From an uncultured Prevotellaceae bacterium (GTDB taxonomy: Bacteria > Bacteroidota > Bacteroidia > Bacteroidales > Bacteroidaceae): a stretch of DNA of 42,781 nucleotides. Numbering within the stretch: position 1 is the first letter of the stretch; every line of letters starts with the position of its first letter. A program made the position numbers and the translations under genes. Below are positions 18,302 to 27,200 of this stretch, one piece after another. Location of the stretch: the NCBI GenBank assembly GCA_902800585.1, contig CADCEW010000014.1, forward strand, positions 1 through 42,781, written 5' to 3'. A model generated the notes under the pieces. The model was not told the DNA's origin, did no database searches, and worked only from the letters and a program-made list of their open reading frames with translations.

Positions 18302-19609
18302 TTAACCGCGTCCTTCACGGAGGTCCTTCACTCTGACGGCCTTACCCTCACTGACAGGCAGAGAACCCTTCTTCACGAGTTTCACCCTTGGAGTCAACAG
18401 AATCTCGTCCTTCAAAGCACGCTGGATATCCTTTGTCATCTTCTGCAACTCAGGATATACATCAGTCGTCAGTCCATCGAGTTCAACCTCTACCGTCATG
18501 ATATCATTGTCATCCTCTGTATCAAGGGTGATGAGATAGTTGCTGCCCAAACCAGGATACTGCACGAGAATCTTCTCCACCTGCATCGGGAATACGTTGA
18601 CACCCTTGATAATAAACATATCATCGGTACGACCCTTGATGCGGTCGATACGGCGGTGCGTACGTCCACAAGGACACTCACCAGGAATTACACGCGTCAG
18701 GTCACGCGTACGATAGCGCAGAATCGGCATCATCGTACGGTCAAGGGTTGTGAGAACCATCTCACCCATCTCTCCATCGGATACTGGTTCCAGCGTATCA
18801 GGATCCACAATCTCCAGGATATAGTTATCTTCCCAGAGGTGCATACCGTTCTGTTCCATACACTCAAAGGCAACACCAGGACCGTTCATCTCAGTCATAC
18901 CAAACGAGTTATACGCCTTGACGCCCAGCAGACGCTCAATGCGTTGGCGCTGTTCCTCCGTATGAGGCTCTGCACCGATGAAGAGTGTACGCAGTTTCGT
19001 GGAACGAGGATCGACACCTTCGTCTTGGAACACTTCTGCCAAACGGATAGCATAAGAAGGAATCGCATGCAGACAAGTCGTTCCGAAGTCCTTGATAAAC
19101 ATAATCTGACGCTTGGAGTTTCCTGCAGCGGCAGGAACAGTCGTTGCTCCTAACTTCTCTGCACCATACTGGAATCCCAGTCCTCCGGTAAACATACCAT
19201 AACCGGATGAGTTCTGGAAGACATCAGTGTCACGGCATCCTACCATATACATATCACGGGCAATCATATTTGCCCAAGAGTCGATGTCATGACGAGAATA
19301 GGTCACAACAGTAGGATGTCCAGTCGTACCACTGGTAGAGTGGATACGGATAGCATCCTTCAAATCGCCGCCAACCAATCCGAAAGGATAGTTGTCACGC
19401 AAATCTTGTTTCGTTGTAAACGGAAGTTTACGGATATCTGCGACAGTCTGAATACTGTCGGGTGTGATGCCTAAGTCACCCAGACGTTTCTTGTAGAAGG
19501 GTGACTTCAGGCTGATCTCAATAGACTTACGTAGTTTCTTTACTTGCAATGCCTCCAGTTCCTCACGGGGCATTGTCTCCAGTTCCGGTTGCCAATACTG
19601 ATTGTTCAT
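18302..19609 (-). CDS. paaK: Phenylacetate-CoA ligase family protein
   Basis: An adenylate-forming enzyme that activates phenylacetate or a similar aryl acid to its CoA thioester with ATP. The phosphate-binding motif is STSGTTGHPT (residues 91-100). SFGMTEMNGPGVAFEC is the A5-like motif, and YRTRDLTRVIPGECPCGR follows, with the paired cysteines usual for the family. The C-terminal lid contains RTDDMFIIKGVNVFP. The 435-residue length is normal. No aerobic phenylacetate-degradation genes are nearby. In anaerobic gut bacteria such ligases often work with indolepyruvate oxidoreductase in amino-acid metabolism; that partner is not in the window. Confidence 0.93.
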   Translation of the reverse strand: MNNQYWQPELETMPREELEALQVKKLRKSIEISLKSPFYKKRLGDLGITPDSIQTVADIRKLPFTTKQDLRDNYPFGLVGGDLKDAIRIHSTSGTTGHPTVVTYSRHDIDSWANMIARDMYMVGCRDTDVFQNSSGYGMFTGGLGFQYGAEKLGATTVPAAAGNSKRQIMFIKDFGTTCLHAIPSYAIRLAEVFQDEGVDPRSTKLRTLFIGAEPHTEEQRQRIERLLGVKAYNSFGMTEMNGPGVAFECMEQNGMHLWEDNYILEIVDPDTLEPVSDGEMGEMVLTTLDRTMMPILRYRTRDLTRVIPGECPCGRTHRRIDRIKGRTDDMFIIKGVNVFPMQVEKILVQYPGLGSNYLITLDTEDDNDIMTVEVELDGLTTDVYPELQKMTKDIQRALKDEILLTPRVKLVKKGSLPVSEGKAVRVKDLREGRG

Positions 19610-19625
19610 ATCTTTTCGTTTTAAT

Positions 19626-20270
19626 TTATAATTTCAACGTATAATCATAGTTCAAAGGTAAATGTTTACCGATGCTCGTAACAATGACACCACACTGTGA
19701 TTTCTCCCTCACTTGCTGTATCAAGTCAGCCATCAACTGTGCGTTGGTGTCATCCAAATGGGATATCGGTTCATCAACGACCAAGAAATCGAAAGGTTGT
19801 ACAAGGGAGCGAATCATGGCGACACGTTGCTGTTGTCCCTGCGACAAAAGGCCTGCCTTGGAATGTAACTTGTCGGAGATGCCCAGTCGCTCAAACCAGT
19901 CCATCACTGTTTGCTCATCAATATGACTGGTCAGATGATTCTTGATATCCACATTCTCCAATGCCGTCAATTCAGGAAACAAACGCATCTCCTGAAAAAG
20001 CATACTGATATGTTGCTGACGTACCTCTACCCACTGTGATATCTTATAATCACAGACATCGTCTTGGTCGAAGAACAACTGTCCGGAATAATCATGACGG
20101 TAACCAAGCAGATAACTGCAGAACGTACTTTTTCCCATACCACTCTCCGCCTCCACCAGATAGGTAAAGCCTTTGGTGAAGTCAACCTCAGTGTTCCACA
20201 CATCGGAAGACAAGTCCTCACGCTCTGAAAAGACTTGCGGTACTACTTGATGTAAAGATATCGTCTTCAT
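19626..20270 (-). CDS. Orphan ABC ATPase with altered motifs
   Basis: A 214-residue nucleotide-binding protein of the ABC class. Walker A reads AESGMGKST (41-49), with Ala for the first Gly of GxxGxGKST. The signature is LSQGQQQR rather than LSGGQ, and Walker B is LVVDEP. The switch-loop histidine is not where expected: the strand reads VIVTSIGKH. No permease is adjacent: rsmE lies 3 bp upstream and paaK 16 bp downstream. It may serve a permease elsewhere, or act as a non-transport ATPase. The sequence around Walker A is otherwise normal, so ATP binding is likely. Confidence 0.8.
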   Translation of the reverse strand: MKTISLHQVVPQVFSEREDLSSDVWNTEVDFTKGFTYLVEAESGMGKSTFCSYLLGYRHDYSGQLFFDQDDVCDYKISQWVEVRQQHISMLFQEMRLFPELTALENVDIKNHLTSHIDEQTVMDWFERLGISDKLHSKAGLLSQGQQQRVAMIRSLVQPFDFLVVDEPISHLDDTNAQLMADLIQQVREKSQCGVIVTSIGKHLPLNYDYTLKL

Positions 20271-20273
20271 ATA

Positions 20274-20993
20274 TTAACATTTACTTAACTGTGCCATCAT
20301 CACGGCAGACAAACCTGCTGTCTCCGTGCGAAGTCGTGAACTGCCAAGATGAACCGACTGATAGCCTTTCCCTATGGCATTTCTTACCTCATCAATAGAG
20401 AAGTCTCCTTCAGGACCTATTAATATCGTGACGTCCTCCGTCGGAGCCAAAGTCTTCATTTGTTCAAAGAGGAAGGAACGTTCCACCTCTTCATAACAGT
20501 GGGCTATATACTGATAACCATTTCTTGGAGTCGTGATAAAGTCATTGAAGGAAGTCATCTCATGAATCTCCGTCTTCCATGCCTTACGACTTTGTTTCAT
20601 GGCAGACACCGCAATTTTCTCCAATCGTTGTGTCTTAACCACCCGACGTTCAGAGAACTGACAGTCGAGAAAGGTCATCTCATCCACACCTATCTCCACG
20701 GCTTTCTCCACCATCCATTCTGTTCGATCCATGAGTTTGGTAGGAGCAATGGCAAGATGGATATGCCCCTGCCAAGGACGTTCTTGTGGCTGTGTCTCTT
20801 GTATGTCGTACATACAGTGATGATTAGAAGCCACTATCACCACAGCACGATAAAAATTTCCCTGACCGTCCATGAGCATCATCTCGTCACCGGCCGTCAA
20901 ACGAAGCACCTTCACAGCATGTGAGGCTTCGTCGGCAGGCAATTCATGAGCATGTGCCGCATCAGGAACATAGAAATATCGTGCTTCTTTCAT
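20274..20993 (-). CDS. rsmE: 16S rRNA (uracil-1498-N3)-methyltransferase
   Basis: Methylates N3 of U1498 in 16S rRNA. The N-terminal PUA-like part begins MKEARYFYVPDA and has SHAVKVLRLTAGDEMMLMDG. The SPOUT domain has KLMDRTEWMVEKAVEIGVDE, SERRVV, and the knot motifs ILIGPEGDFS and VHLGSSRLRTETAGLSAVM. The 239-residue length is standard. It lies between the MFS transporter and the orphan ABC ATPase with gaps of 3-6 bp, so it is part of the long leftward transcript. Confidence 0.95.
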   Translation of the reverse strand: MKEARYFYVPDAAHAHELPADEASHAVKVLRLTAGDEMMLMDGQGNFYRAVVIVASNHHCMYDIQETQPQERPWQGHIHLAIAPTKLMDRTEWMVEKAVEIGVDEMTFLDCQFSERRVVKTQRLEKIAVSAMKQSRKAWKTEIHEMTSFNDFITTPRNGYQYIAHCYEEVERSFLFEQMKTLAPTEDVTILIGPEGDFSIDEVRNAIGKGYQSVHLGSSRLRTETAGLSAVMMAQLSKC

Positions 20994-20999
20994 ATCGTC

Positions 21000-22250
21000 T
21001 TATACTATAATCTCTTCTTTTTTAGGATGGAATATCAAGGCGAAGGCAATGCCTACCATCAATGCATAGGCAGCGAAGATACACCAACAAGATGTCCATT
21101 CTATGTTTCCATCGGCTCCCGTATAGGTATTGATTAACGCCTGGGCTGCAAAAGAACCTACTGTCGCACCGATACCACTTGACATCAGCATAAACAAACC
21201 CTGTGCACTAGAACGGATTCTATGGTCTGTCGTATTATAGACATACAAAGAACCACTGATAGAGAAAAAGTCAAAAGCCACCCCATAGATAAGCATAGAG
21301 AGGATGAACATCCACACCCCACTGCCTGGATTTCCCATTCCCAACAGTCCAAAGCGGAATACCCATGCGAACATGGCTATCAGCATGACTATCTTAATGC
21401 CGTAACGTTTCATGAAGAATGGTATCAACAGGATACAAAACGTCTCACTGATCTGTGAAATGGAATATAAGACTACAGGATATTTTACACCAAAGGCGTC
21501 AGCATATTCTGGTACCATTTTGAAATGGTCGATAAACGGAGTCGCAAAACCATTCGTAATCTGAAGACTGACTCCCAGAAAGATCGTGAAGATAAAGAAT
21601 ATCGCCATCTTCTTTTGTTTGAAGAGCGTAAATGCCTGCAAGCCGAATGCTTCTACAAAGGTCTTCTTCTCTCCCTCCTTGACAATAGGACATTTGGGTA
21701 ACGTAAAAGTATATAGAAACATCAGCATACTGATGAGTCCACTCATCAAGAACTGATTCTGGTTCTGTTCGAAGTCAAGGATATCCACCAACCACATCAT
21801 GGCTATGAATCCTATCGTGCCATATACACGGATAGACGGAAACTGTTTCACGGTATCCATTCCGGCTGTTGTCAAGGCATAAAAGGCAACCGCATTCGAC
21901 AAAGCTATCGTCGGCATGAAAAAAGCGACGCTAGTAGAATAAAGACCATACAATACAATAAACTCTGCCTGGTTTCCTTGTTGATAGCCATACCACGCCG
22001 CAAGAATCATAAATGTACCTGCCAACAGATGACAGTAACCTAACAGTCGCTGGGCAGGAATCCATCTGTCTGCAACGATACCCATCAAAGCAGGCATAAA
22101 GAGAGATACGATACCCTGTGTGGCGAAGAAAGAGCCGATATGCCCTCCCATCCCGATCTTACTCAGATAGATTCCCATACAGGTCAGATAGCAGCCCCAT
22201 ACGGCGAACTCCAAGAAGCTCATAAAGGATAAACGTACTTTCAGTTTCAT
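21000..22250 (-). CDS. MFS transporter, nucleoside:H+ symporter (NupG) type
   Basis: A 416-residue, roughly 12-helix inner-membrane protein. The start MKLKVRLSFMSFLEFAVWGCY fits NupG/XapB-type nucleoside symporters, which begin directly with the first helix. A Met eight codons upstream would overlap the preceding small gene and is less likely. Landmarks include GIVADRWIPAQRLLGYCH after helix 2 and SGIGATVGSFAAQAL in the C-half. It probably imports nucleosides by proton symport, but the substrate is inferred only from family resemblance. It starts 1 bp after the small 77-codon gene and ends 6 bp before rsmE. Confidence 0.88.
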   Translation of the reverse strand: MKLKVRLSFMSFLEFAVWGCYLTCMGIYLSKIGMGGHIGSFFATQGIVSLFMPALMGIVADRWIPAQRLLGYCHLLAGTFMILAAWYGYQQGNQAEFIVLYGLYSTSVAFFMPTIALSNAVAFYALTTAGMDTVKQFPSIRVYGTIGFIAMMWLVDILDFEQNQNQFLMSGLISMLMFLYTFTLPKCPIVKEGEKKTFVEAFGLQAFTLFKQKKMAIFFIFTIFLGVSLQITNGFATPFIDHFKMVPEYADAFGVKYPVVLYSISQISETFCILLIPFFMKRYGIKIVMLIAMFAWVFRFGLLGMGNPGSGVWMFILSMLIYGVAFDFFSISGSLYVYNTTDHRIRSSAQGLFMLMSSGIGATVGSFAAQALINTYTGADGNIEWTSCWCIFAAYALMVGIAFALIFHPKKEEIIV

Positions 22251-22251
22251 T

Positions 22252-22485
22252 TTATATGATTCGTTCTTTGTCATTCCAAAGGGTTATCCGCCCTTGTTCA
22301 TCTTTTCGCAGGTCTAAACGATTGATTGTCCATTCCGTGAATGCCTGCTCTTCCTTGAGGGGATAGTGCCGGACCACCTGTCCGTTGGATAGTTCTATGA
22401 CTTGTCGTGTCAGGAGTTCTCCCTGGAGAGTCAGGAGTTCTGGACAGGCTATCCGTCTTGTTTTCTGGACTGTTCTTTTGGTCAT
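22252..22485 (-). CDS. Small conserved-looking protein overlapping DUF4296 gene
   Basis: A 77-residue ORF with balanced composition (CPELLTLQGELLTRQVIEL, then VVRHYPLKEEQAFTEW). It is out of frame with the DUF4296 gene and overlaps its last 188 bp. It has no signal peptide and no membrane segment. The stop lies one base before the MFS start, so it fits the operon chain well. The HYPL-x-E-x-x-x-TEW stretch resembles small Bacteroidales hypotheticals as I recall, but I could not check this. I consider this the functional frame at the 3' end, with the overlapping DUF4296 tail being unconstrained. Confidence 0.65.
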   Translation of the reverse strand: MTKRTVQKTRRIACPELLTLQGELLTRQVIELSNGQVVRHYPLKEEQAFTEWTINRLDLRKDEQGRITLWNDKERII

Positions 22486-23254
22486 CTTGTTCTTTATGAT
22501 GGTGAAAACGTATCAATTGTATCTGACTGATGAACATCAGTTTACGAATATCGTTATCCTCTTCATTACCATTCAGGAGGATAAATCCGTTCATTTCCTT
22601 CAACGTACCCTCCCGATAACGGGGAATACGAAGTTGAGTCATGCCAGCGGTTGATATGCGGGAAGACGTCTGGACGATACTGTCACCTTCATATTTGGCA
22701 ACCAGACATACAACCGCCTCTCTTACACCGCTTTGATAGACGAAGTCCGACAAGAATTGGAACATGAAGGAATCTCCCTTATAAAAAGAGGTATCTGCAT
22801 CAACATGGAAGTCAAAGCGATTGACGGTAGGTTTCGGCATCAGCATCATATATGACTCATATTTCCAGATATTCGCAGTATCGCCTGACTCACTGTATTG
22901 GGAATATTTTCCGATGTCACCCACCGAAGCGCCCAATACCTTGGCATCGTCATTGAGACGCTCAGCCACGCGCAGATAAATCTTTTTCAATCTGTCTGCA
23001 TGGGAATAATAATATACCAAGGAAGAGTCGAAGACAGCCTCTGACACATCATATTTCTTTAGGACTGCCTGAAAATATAAGTTCTTCTTATAGTCGTAAT
23101 TGCCATTACCTGCTTCTTTTGCCATCGCCTGTGACACATGAAAGTCATACAGGATATCCTCCATGTCGCCCGGTTGGATATACTCAGACGGTACCGATGG
23201 CTTGCAGCCTACCATGAAAACCATCAGCAGTACTATGGCAACGCTATTTCTCAT
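22298..23254 (-). CDS. DUF4296 family lipoprotein
   Basis: The start MRNSVAIVLLMVFMVGCKPS gives a lipoprotein signal with lipidation at C17; an upstream in-frame Met adds a basic stretch and is less likely. MEDILYDFHVSQAMAKE is the DUF4296 landmark, followed by YDYKKNLYFQAVLKKYDVS. The core covers about the first 120 residues. The rest contains a beta-rich domain (FHVDADTSFYKGDSFMFQF). The final 80 residues are low-complexity and rich in Arg, Pro, Thr and Ser, and their last part overlaps the small gene in another frame. The start overlaps lspA by 11 bp, so the product of signal peptidase II's own operon is itself a lipoprotein substrate. Confidence 0.85.
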   Translation of the reverse strand: MRNSVAIVLLMVFMVGCKPSVPSEYIQPGDMEDILYDFHVSQAMAKEAGNGNYDYKKNLYFQAVLKKYDVSEAVFDSSLVYYYSHADRLKKIYLRVAERLNDDAKVLGASVGDIGKYSQYSESGDTANIWKYESYMMLMPKPTVNRFDFHVDADTSFYKGDSFMFQFLSDFVYQSGVREAVVCLVAKYEGDSIVQTSSRISTAGMTQLRIPRYREGTLKEMNGFILLNGNEEDNDIRKLMFISQIQLIRFHHHKEQDDQKNSPENKTDSLSRTPDSPGRTPDTTSHRTIQRTGGPALSPQGRAGIHGMDNQSFRPAKR

Positions 23255-23891
23255 CGTTCTTCTTTTCTTTCTTGAAAGAGATTTCACTGATTTCCTTACG
23301 ATAGAAAAGAATCAACAGAATCACACCGACGGAAATGGCAGAGTCGGCGAAATTAAAGATGGGACTGAAGAACACGAATTGATCGCCTCCTACCATCGGC
23401 ACCCATTCAGGCCACGTCGTGACAATCAATGGGAAATAGAACATATCCACTACCTTACCCATCAGAAAGGGAGCATACCCTGTTCCGAAAGGTACGAAAT
23501 AGGAGACATAGAACTCCGAGGAAGCATTGAAAATCAATCCATAGAACATCGAGTCAAAGATATTGCCTGAAGCACCTGCCAATATCATTGACAGACAAAG
23601 GATATATCCCCAACGGGCTTTTGCCTTGACCTGTCTGGAAATATAATAACCTAAAACACCTATCGCAACCACACGGAAGAGAGAAAGCACCAGTTTACTG
23701 CCAATCTCCATTCCATACGCCATACCGTTATTCTCGATAAAGACAATCTTAAACCAGGAGAGTATCTCTATCTGCTCGTGAAGCGTCATGTTCGTCTTCA
23801 CCCAAATCTTGATGATTTGGTCGATAACGAGGATGGCTATTACGGTAGCAACAGCCATCCATCCGCGCAATGCGATGCTTTGATTTTTCAT
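23244..23891 (-). CDS. lspA: Lipoprotein signal peptidase (signal peptidase II)
   Basis: An inner-membrane aspartyl protease that cleaves prolipoprotein signal peptides. There are four hydrophobic segments. The catalytic aspartates are in GASGNIFDSMFYG and in FNFADSAISVGV. The N-terminal IDQIIKIWVKTNM is conserved. At 215 residues it is longer than E. coli LspA (164) because of an extended periplasmic loop, as is usual in Bacteroidetes, and it ends with a lysine-rich tail. It starts immediately after the TraR/DksA-like gene and is part of the ileS run, an arrangement also seen in other bacteria where ileS and lspA are linked. Confidence 0.96.
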   Translation of the reverse strand: MKNQSIALRGWMAVATVIAILVIDQIIKIWVKTNMTLHEQIEILSWFKIVFIENNGMAYGMEIGSKLVLSLFRVVAIGVLGYYISRQVKAKARWGYILCLSMILAGASGNIFDSMFYGLIFNASSEFYVSYFVPFGTGYAPFLMGKVVDMFYFPLIVTTWPEWVPMVGGDQFVFFSPIFNFADSAISVGVILLILFYRKEISEISFKKEKKNDEK

Positions 23892-24272
23892 TTACTTGTT
23901 GCCTGCCATCTTTGACTCCACGCTTAAGGTAGCATGGGGAACAGCACGCAGACGTTCTTTAGGAATCAGTTTACCTGTAATACGATCGATACCATAGGTC
24001 TTGTTCTCGATACGTACCAAGGCTGCCTTCAAACCCTGAATGAATTTCTGCTGACGTGATGCCATCTGAATCAGTTCCTCTTTCGACTGAGTGACACTAC
24101 CCTCTTCCAATGCCTTGTAGGTAGGAGACGTGTCGTCTACATCATTAGAGTCCTTGTTCATCAGGACACTCATCATCTGGTCGTAGTCGCGTTTAGCAAG
24201 TGCCAGTTTCTCGTTGATAATCTGACGGAACTCTTCTAGTTCCTCATCAGAATAACGTGTCTTTTCTGTCAT
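23892..24272 (-). CDS. TraR/DksA-like protein lacking zinc cysteines
   Basis: A 126-residue protein of the DksA/TraR type. A coiled-coil forming N-terminus (EELEEFRQIINEKLALAKRD) is followed by IENKTYGIDRITGKLIP and KERLRAVPHATLS, the segment that in zinc versions reads YGICRxTGKLI. The cysteine position is Asp here, and the protein has no cysteine at all, so it cannot hold the usual zinc. DksA-type proteins enter the RNA polymerase secondary channel with ppGpp. It sits between ileS (5 bp) and lspA (0 bp), a gene order I recall from other Bacteroidetes. Confidence 0.9.
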   Translation of the reverse strand: MTEKTRYSDEELEEFRQIINEKLALAKRDYDQMMSVLMNKDSNDVDDTSPTYKALEEGSVTQSKEELIQMASRQQKFIQGLKAALVRIENKTYGIDRITGKLIPKERLRAVPHATLSVESKMAGNK

Positions 24273-24277
24273 ATTCT

Positions 24278-27200
24278 TTATGATTTAGTTATTGAGATAT
24301 TCAACTTAAAGTCGTCAAACTCTACTTCCACACCGTTATTAGGTGCTATGGTAATATCGTCTGCCAATACCTGCGTCTTGATATAGTCACCATATCCTTC
24401 AACAGCTTTCTGCACTTCGTCATTGGGAGCAATGGTGATATGGATACGGTCGGTTATCTCCAGACCACTGTCCTTACGGATATTCTGTACACGGTTGATG
24501 ATTTCACGGGCCATACCCTCTTGTTTCAGTTCCTCTGTGAGTTCCACTTCTAATGCAACGGTCAGATTACCCTCGTTCGAAACAAGCCATCCGGGAATGT
24601 CCTCACTGATGATTTCGACGTCCTCTGCTATAATCTCTAGATTCTCTAGACCCTCTAGATTTTCTAGTTTCAAACGTCCGTTGGCTTCCAACTCGGCAAT
24701 CTGTTCTTGAGTGAGTGCATCTACAGCAGCAGCAACGGCCTTCATGTCCTTACCGAACTTCTTACCCATCGTGCGGAAGTTACATTTCACTTTCTTCACC
24801 AAGATACCGGCACCCTCTACGAACTTCAGTTCTTTCACGTTCACTTCGTTCATAATGAGGTCCTTTACCGCTTCAATATGTCGTTTCTGCTCCTCATTAG
24901 CAGGAATCATAATACTCTGCAGCGGTTGACGTACCTTGATATTCACCTTACGACGCAGCGCGAGTACCATAGAGGTAATCTTCTGAGCCATCTCCATACG
25001 GGCTTCCAGATCGGTGTCAATGGCTGAAGCATCGAATACGGGGAAGTCGTCGAGGTGCACACTGTCCTTCTCACCACCGAGGTCTTTATATAACTGGTCG
25101 GCATAGAAAGGTGCAAACGGTGCCAGCAACTTCGAGATGGTCATCAGACAGGTATAGAGCGTCTCGTAGGCAGAGCGTTTGTCTTCACTCATCTCCTTAC
25201 CCCAGAAACGTTTACGGTTCAAGCGAACATACCAGTTAGACAGATCGTCATTGACAAAGGCATCAATCAGTCGACCAGCCCTCGTGGGATCGTAGCCGTC
25301 GAGTTCTGCCGTTACCTTCTTGATTAACGTATTTAATGAAGAGAGTATCCAACGGTCAATCTCTGGTTTCTCCGAAAGCTGAGACTGTGTCTGCTCAGAC
25401 GGAACAAAACCGTCGACGTTGGCATACAAAGCAAAGAAACTATACGTATTATATAAGGTGCCAAAGAACTTACGACGGATTTCATCCACGCCTTCGGGGT
25501 CAAATTTCAGGTTATCCCAAGGCTCGGAGTTCGTCATCATATACAGACGTACGGCATCACTACCGTATTTCTCTATCATCTCAAACGGATTCACGACGTT
25601 ACCCACATGCTTTGACATCTTGTTGCCCTTGGCATCAAGAACCAATCCTGATGAAATGACATTCTTGAAGGCTACGGAGTCGAAAATCATCGTAGCAATG
25701 GCATGCAACGTAAAGAACCAACCACGTGTCTGGTCAACACCCTCGTTGATGAAGTCACAGGGGAAGGCAGTACGCTTGTCAATTAAATCAGCATTCTCAA
25801 ATGGATAGTGTACCTGTGCATAAGGCATGGAACCAGAGTCGAACCAAACATCGATAAGGTCGCTCTCGCGCTTCATTTTCTTTCCAGTTTCGGAAACGAG
25901 GAAGATATAGTCTACGTACGGGCGATGCAGATCAATCTTGTCATAGTTCTCATTGCTCATATCGCCAGGAACGAAGCCTTGGTCCTTCAGAGGATTGCTT
26001 GTCATGAACCCTGCCTTGACGGATTTCTCAATCTCGTTATACAACTCTTCTACGGAACCGATACAGATTTCCTCACCCTCTTCAGAACGCCAGATGGGAA
26101 GTGGTGTTCCCCAGAAGCGGCTACGCGAGAGGTTCCAGTCGTTCAGGTTCTCAAGCCAGTTACCGAAACGACCTGTACCTGTAGACTCGGGTTGCCAATT
26201 GATGGTCTTATTCAGTTCGCTCATGCGCTCCTTGCAGGCTGACGACTTGATAAACCATGAATCCAACGGATAATAGAGTACTGGCTTATCGGTACGCCAA
26301 CAATGCGGATAGTTGTGCACGTGTTTCTCAATCTTGAACACCTTATTCTGCGCCTTCAGGTCCATGCAGATACTGATATCCAATGTCTCGTCCTTGTCAG
26401 TCAAAGTATCATCATAGGCATTCTTCACATAACGACCCGCAAATTTGTTCCATTCGTCAACATTGACGTAGTTCTTCACGAAGTCAGGATCCAGGTCGTC
26501 AATGACGAAATACTTACCCTGCAAGTCGACTACAGGACGCTCGGCACCTTTCTTGTCAATCAACACAATCGGACAAATACCTGCTTTCTTAGCGACAAAG
26601 GCATCGTCAGCACCGAAGTTGGGTGCGATGTGCACGATACCGGCACCATCGTCCGTCGTCACATAGTCACCGGGAATCACCTTGAAGGCATCACCCATCG
26701 GTTTGATGGCTGGCATCAGTTGCTCATACTCCATTCCGACGAGGTCAGTACCCTTATAACGTGCGACAATACGATAAGGAATTAACTTAGCACCCTTCTC
26801 GTATGCAGGCAACTCACCACCATCTGTAATAGCACCTTCGGCTGGCAGATAAGCATTCAAACGAGCCTCTGCCAATACCAGCGTCACTTTGTCTGCGGTA
26901 TAAGGGTTATAGGTCTGTACGGCAACATAGTCAATTTTCGGACCTACACAAAGTGCCGAGTTGGCAGCCAGTGTCCAAGGTGTCGTCGTCCAAGCGAGGA
27001 AATAGGGAGTGCCCCACTCTGCCATTTCGGGCTTTGGATTCTTCATCTTAAACATCGCCGTACACGTGGTGTCTTTCACATCACGGTAACAACCGGGCTG
27101 GTTTAACTCATGACTTGAAAGTCCCGTACCTGCGGCAGGTGAATAAGGCTGAATGGTATAACCTTTATATAGCAATTCTTTCTGATAGAACTGCTTCAGC

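Noticed and set aside
18227-19153. 308-codon plus-strand frame opposite paaK
   Set aside because: Antisense to a clear adenylate-forming enzyme; Thr/His/Arg-rich composition typical of a reverse-strand shadow.
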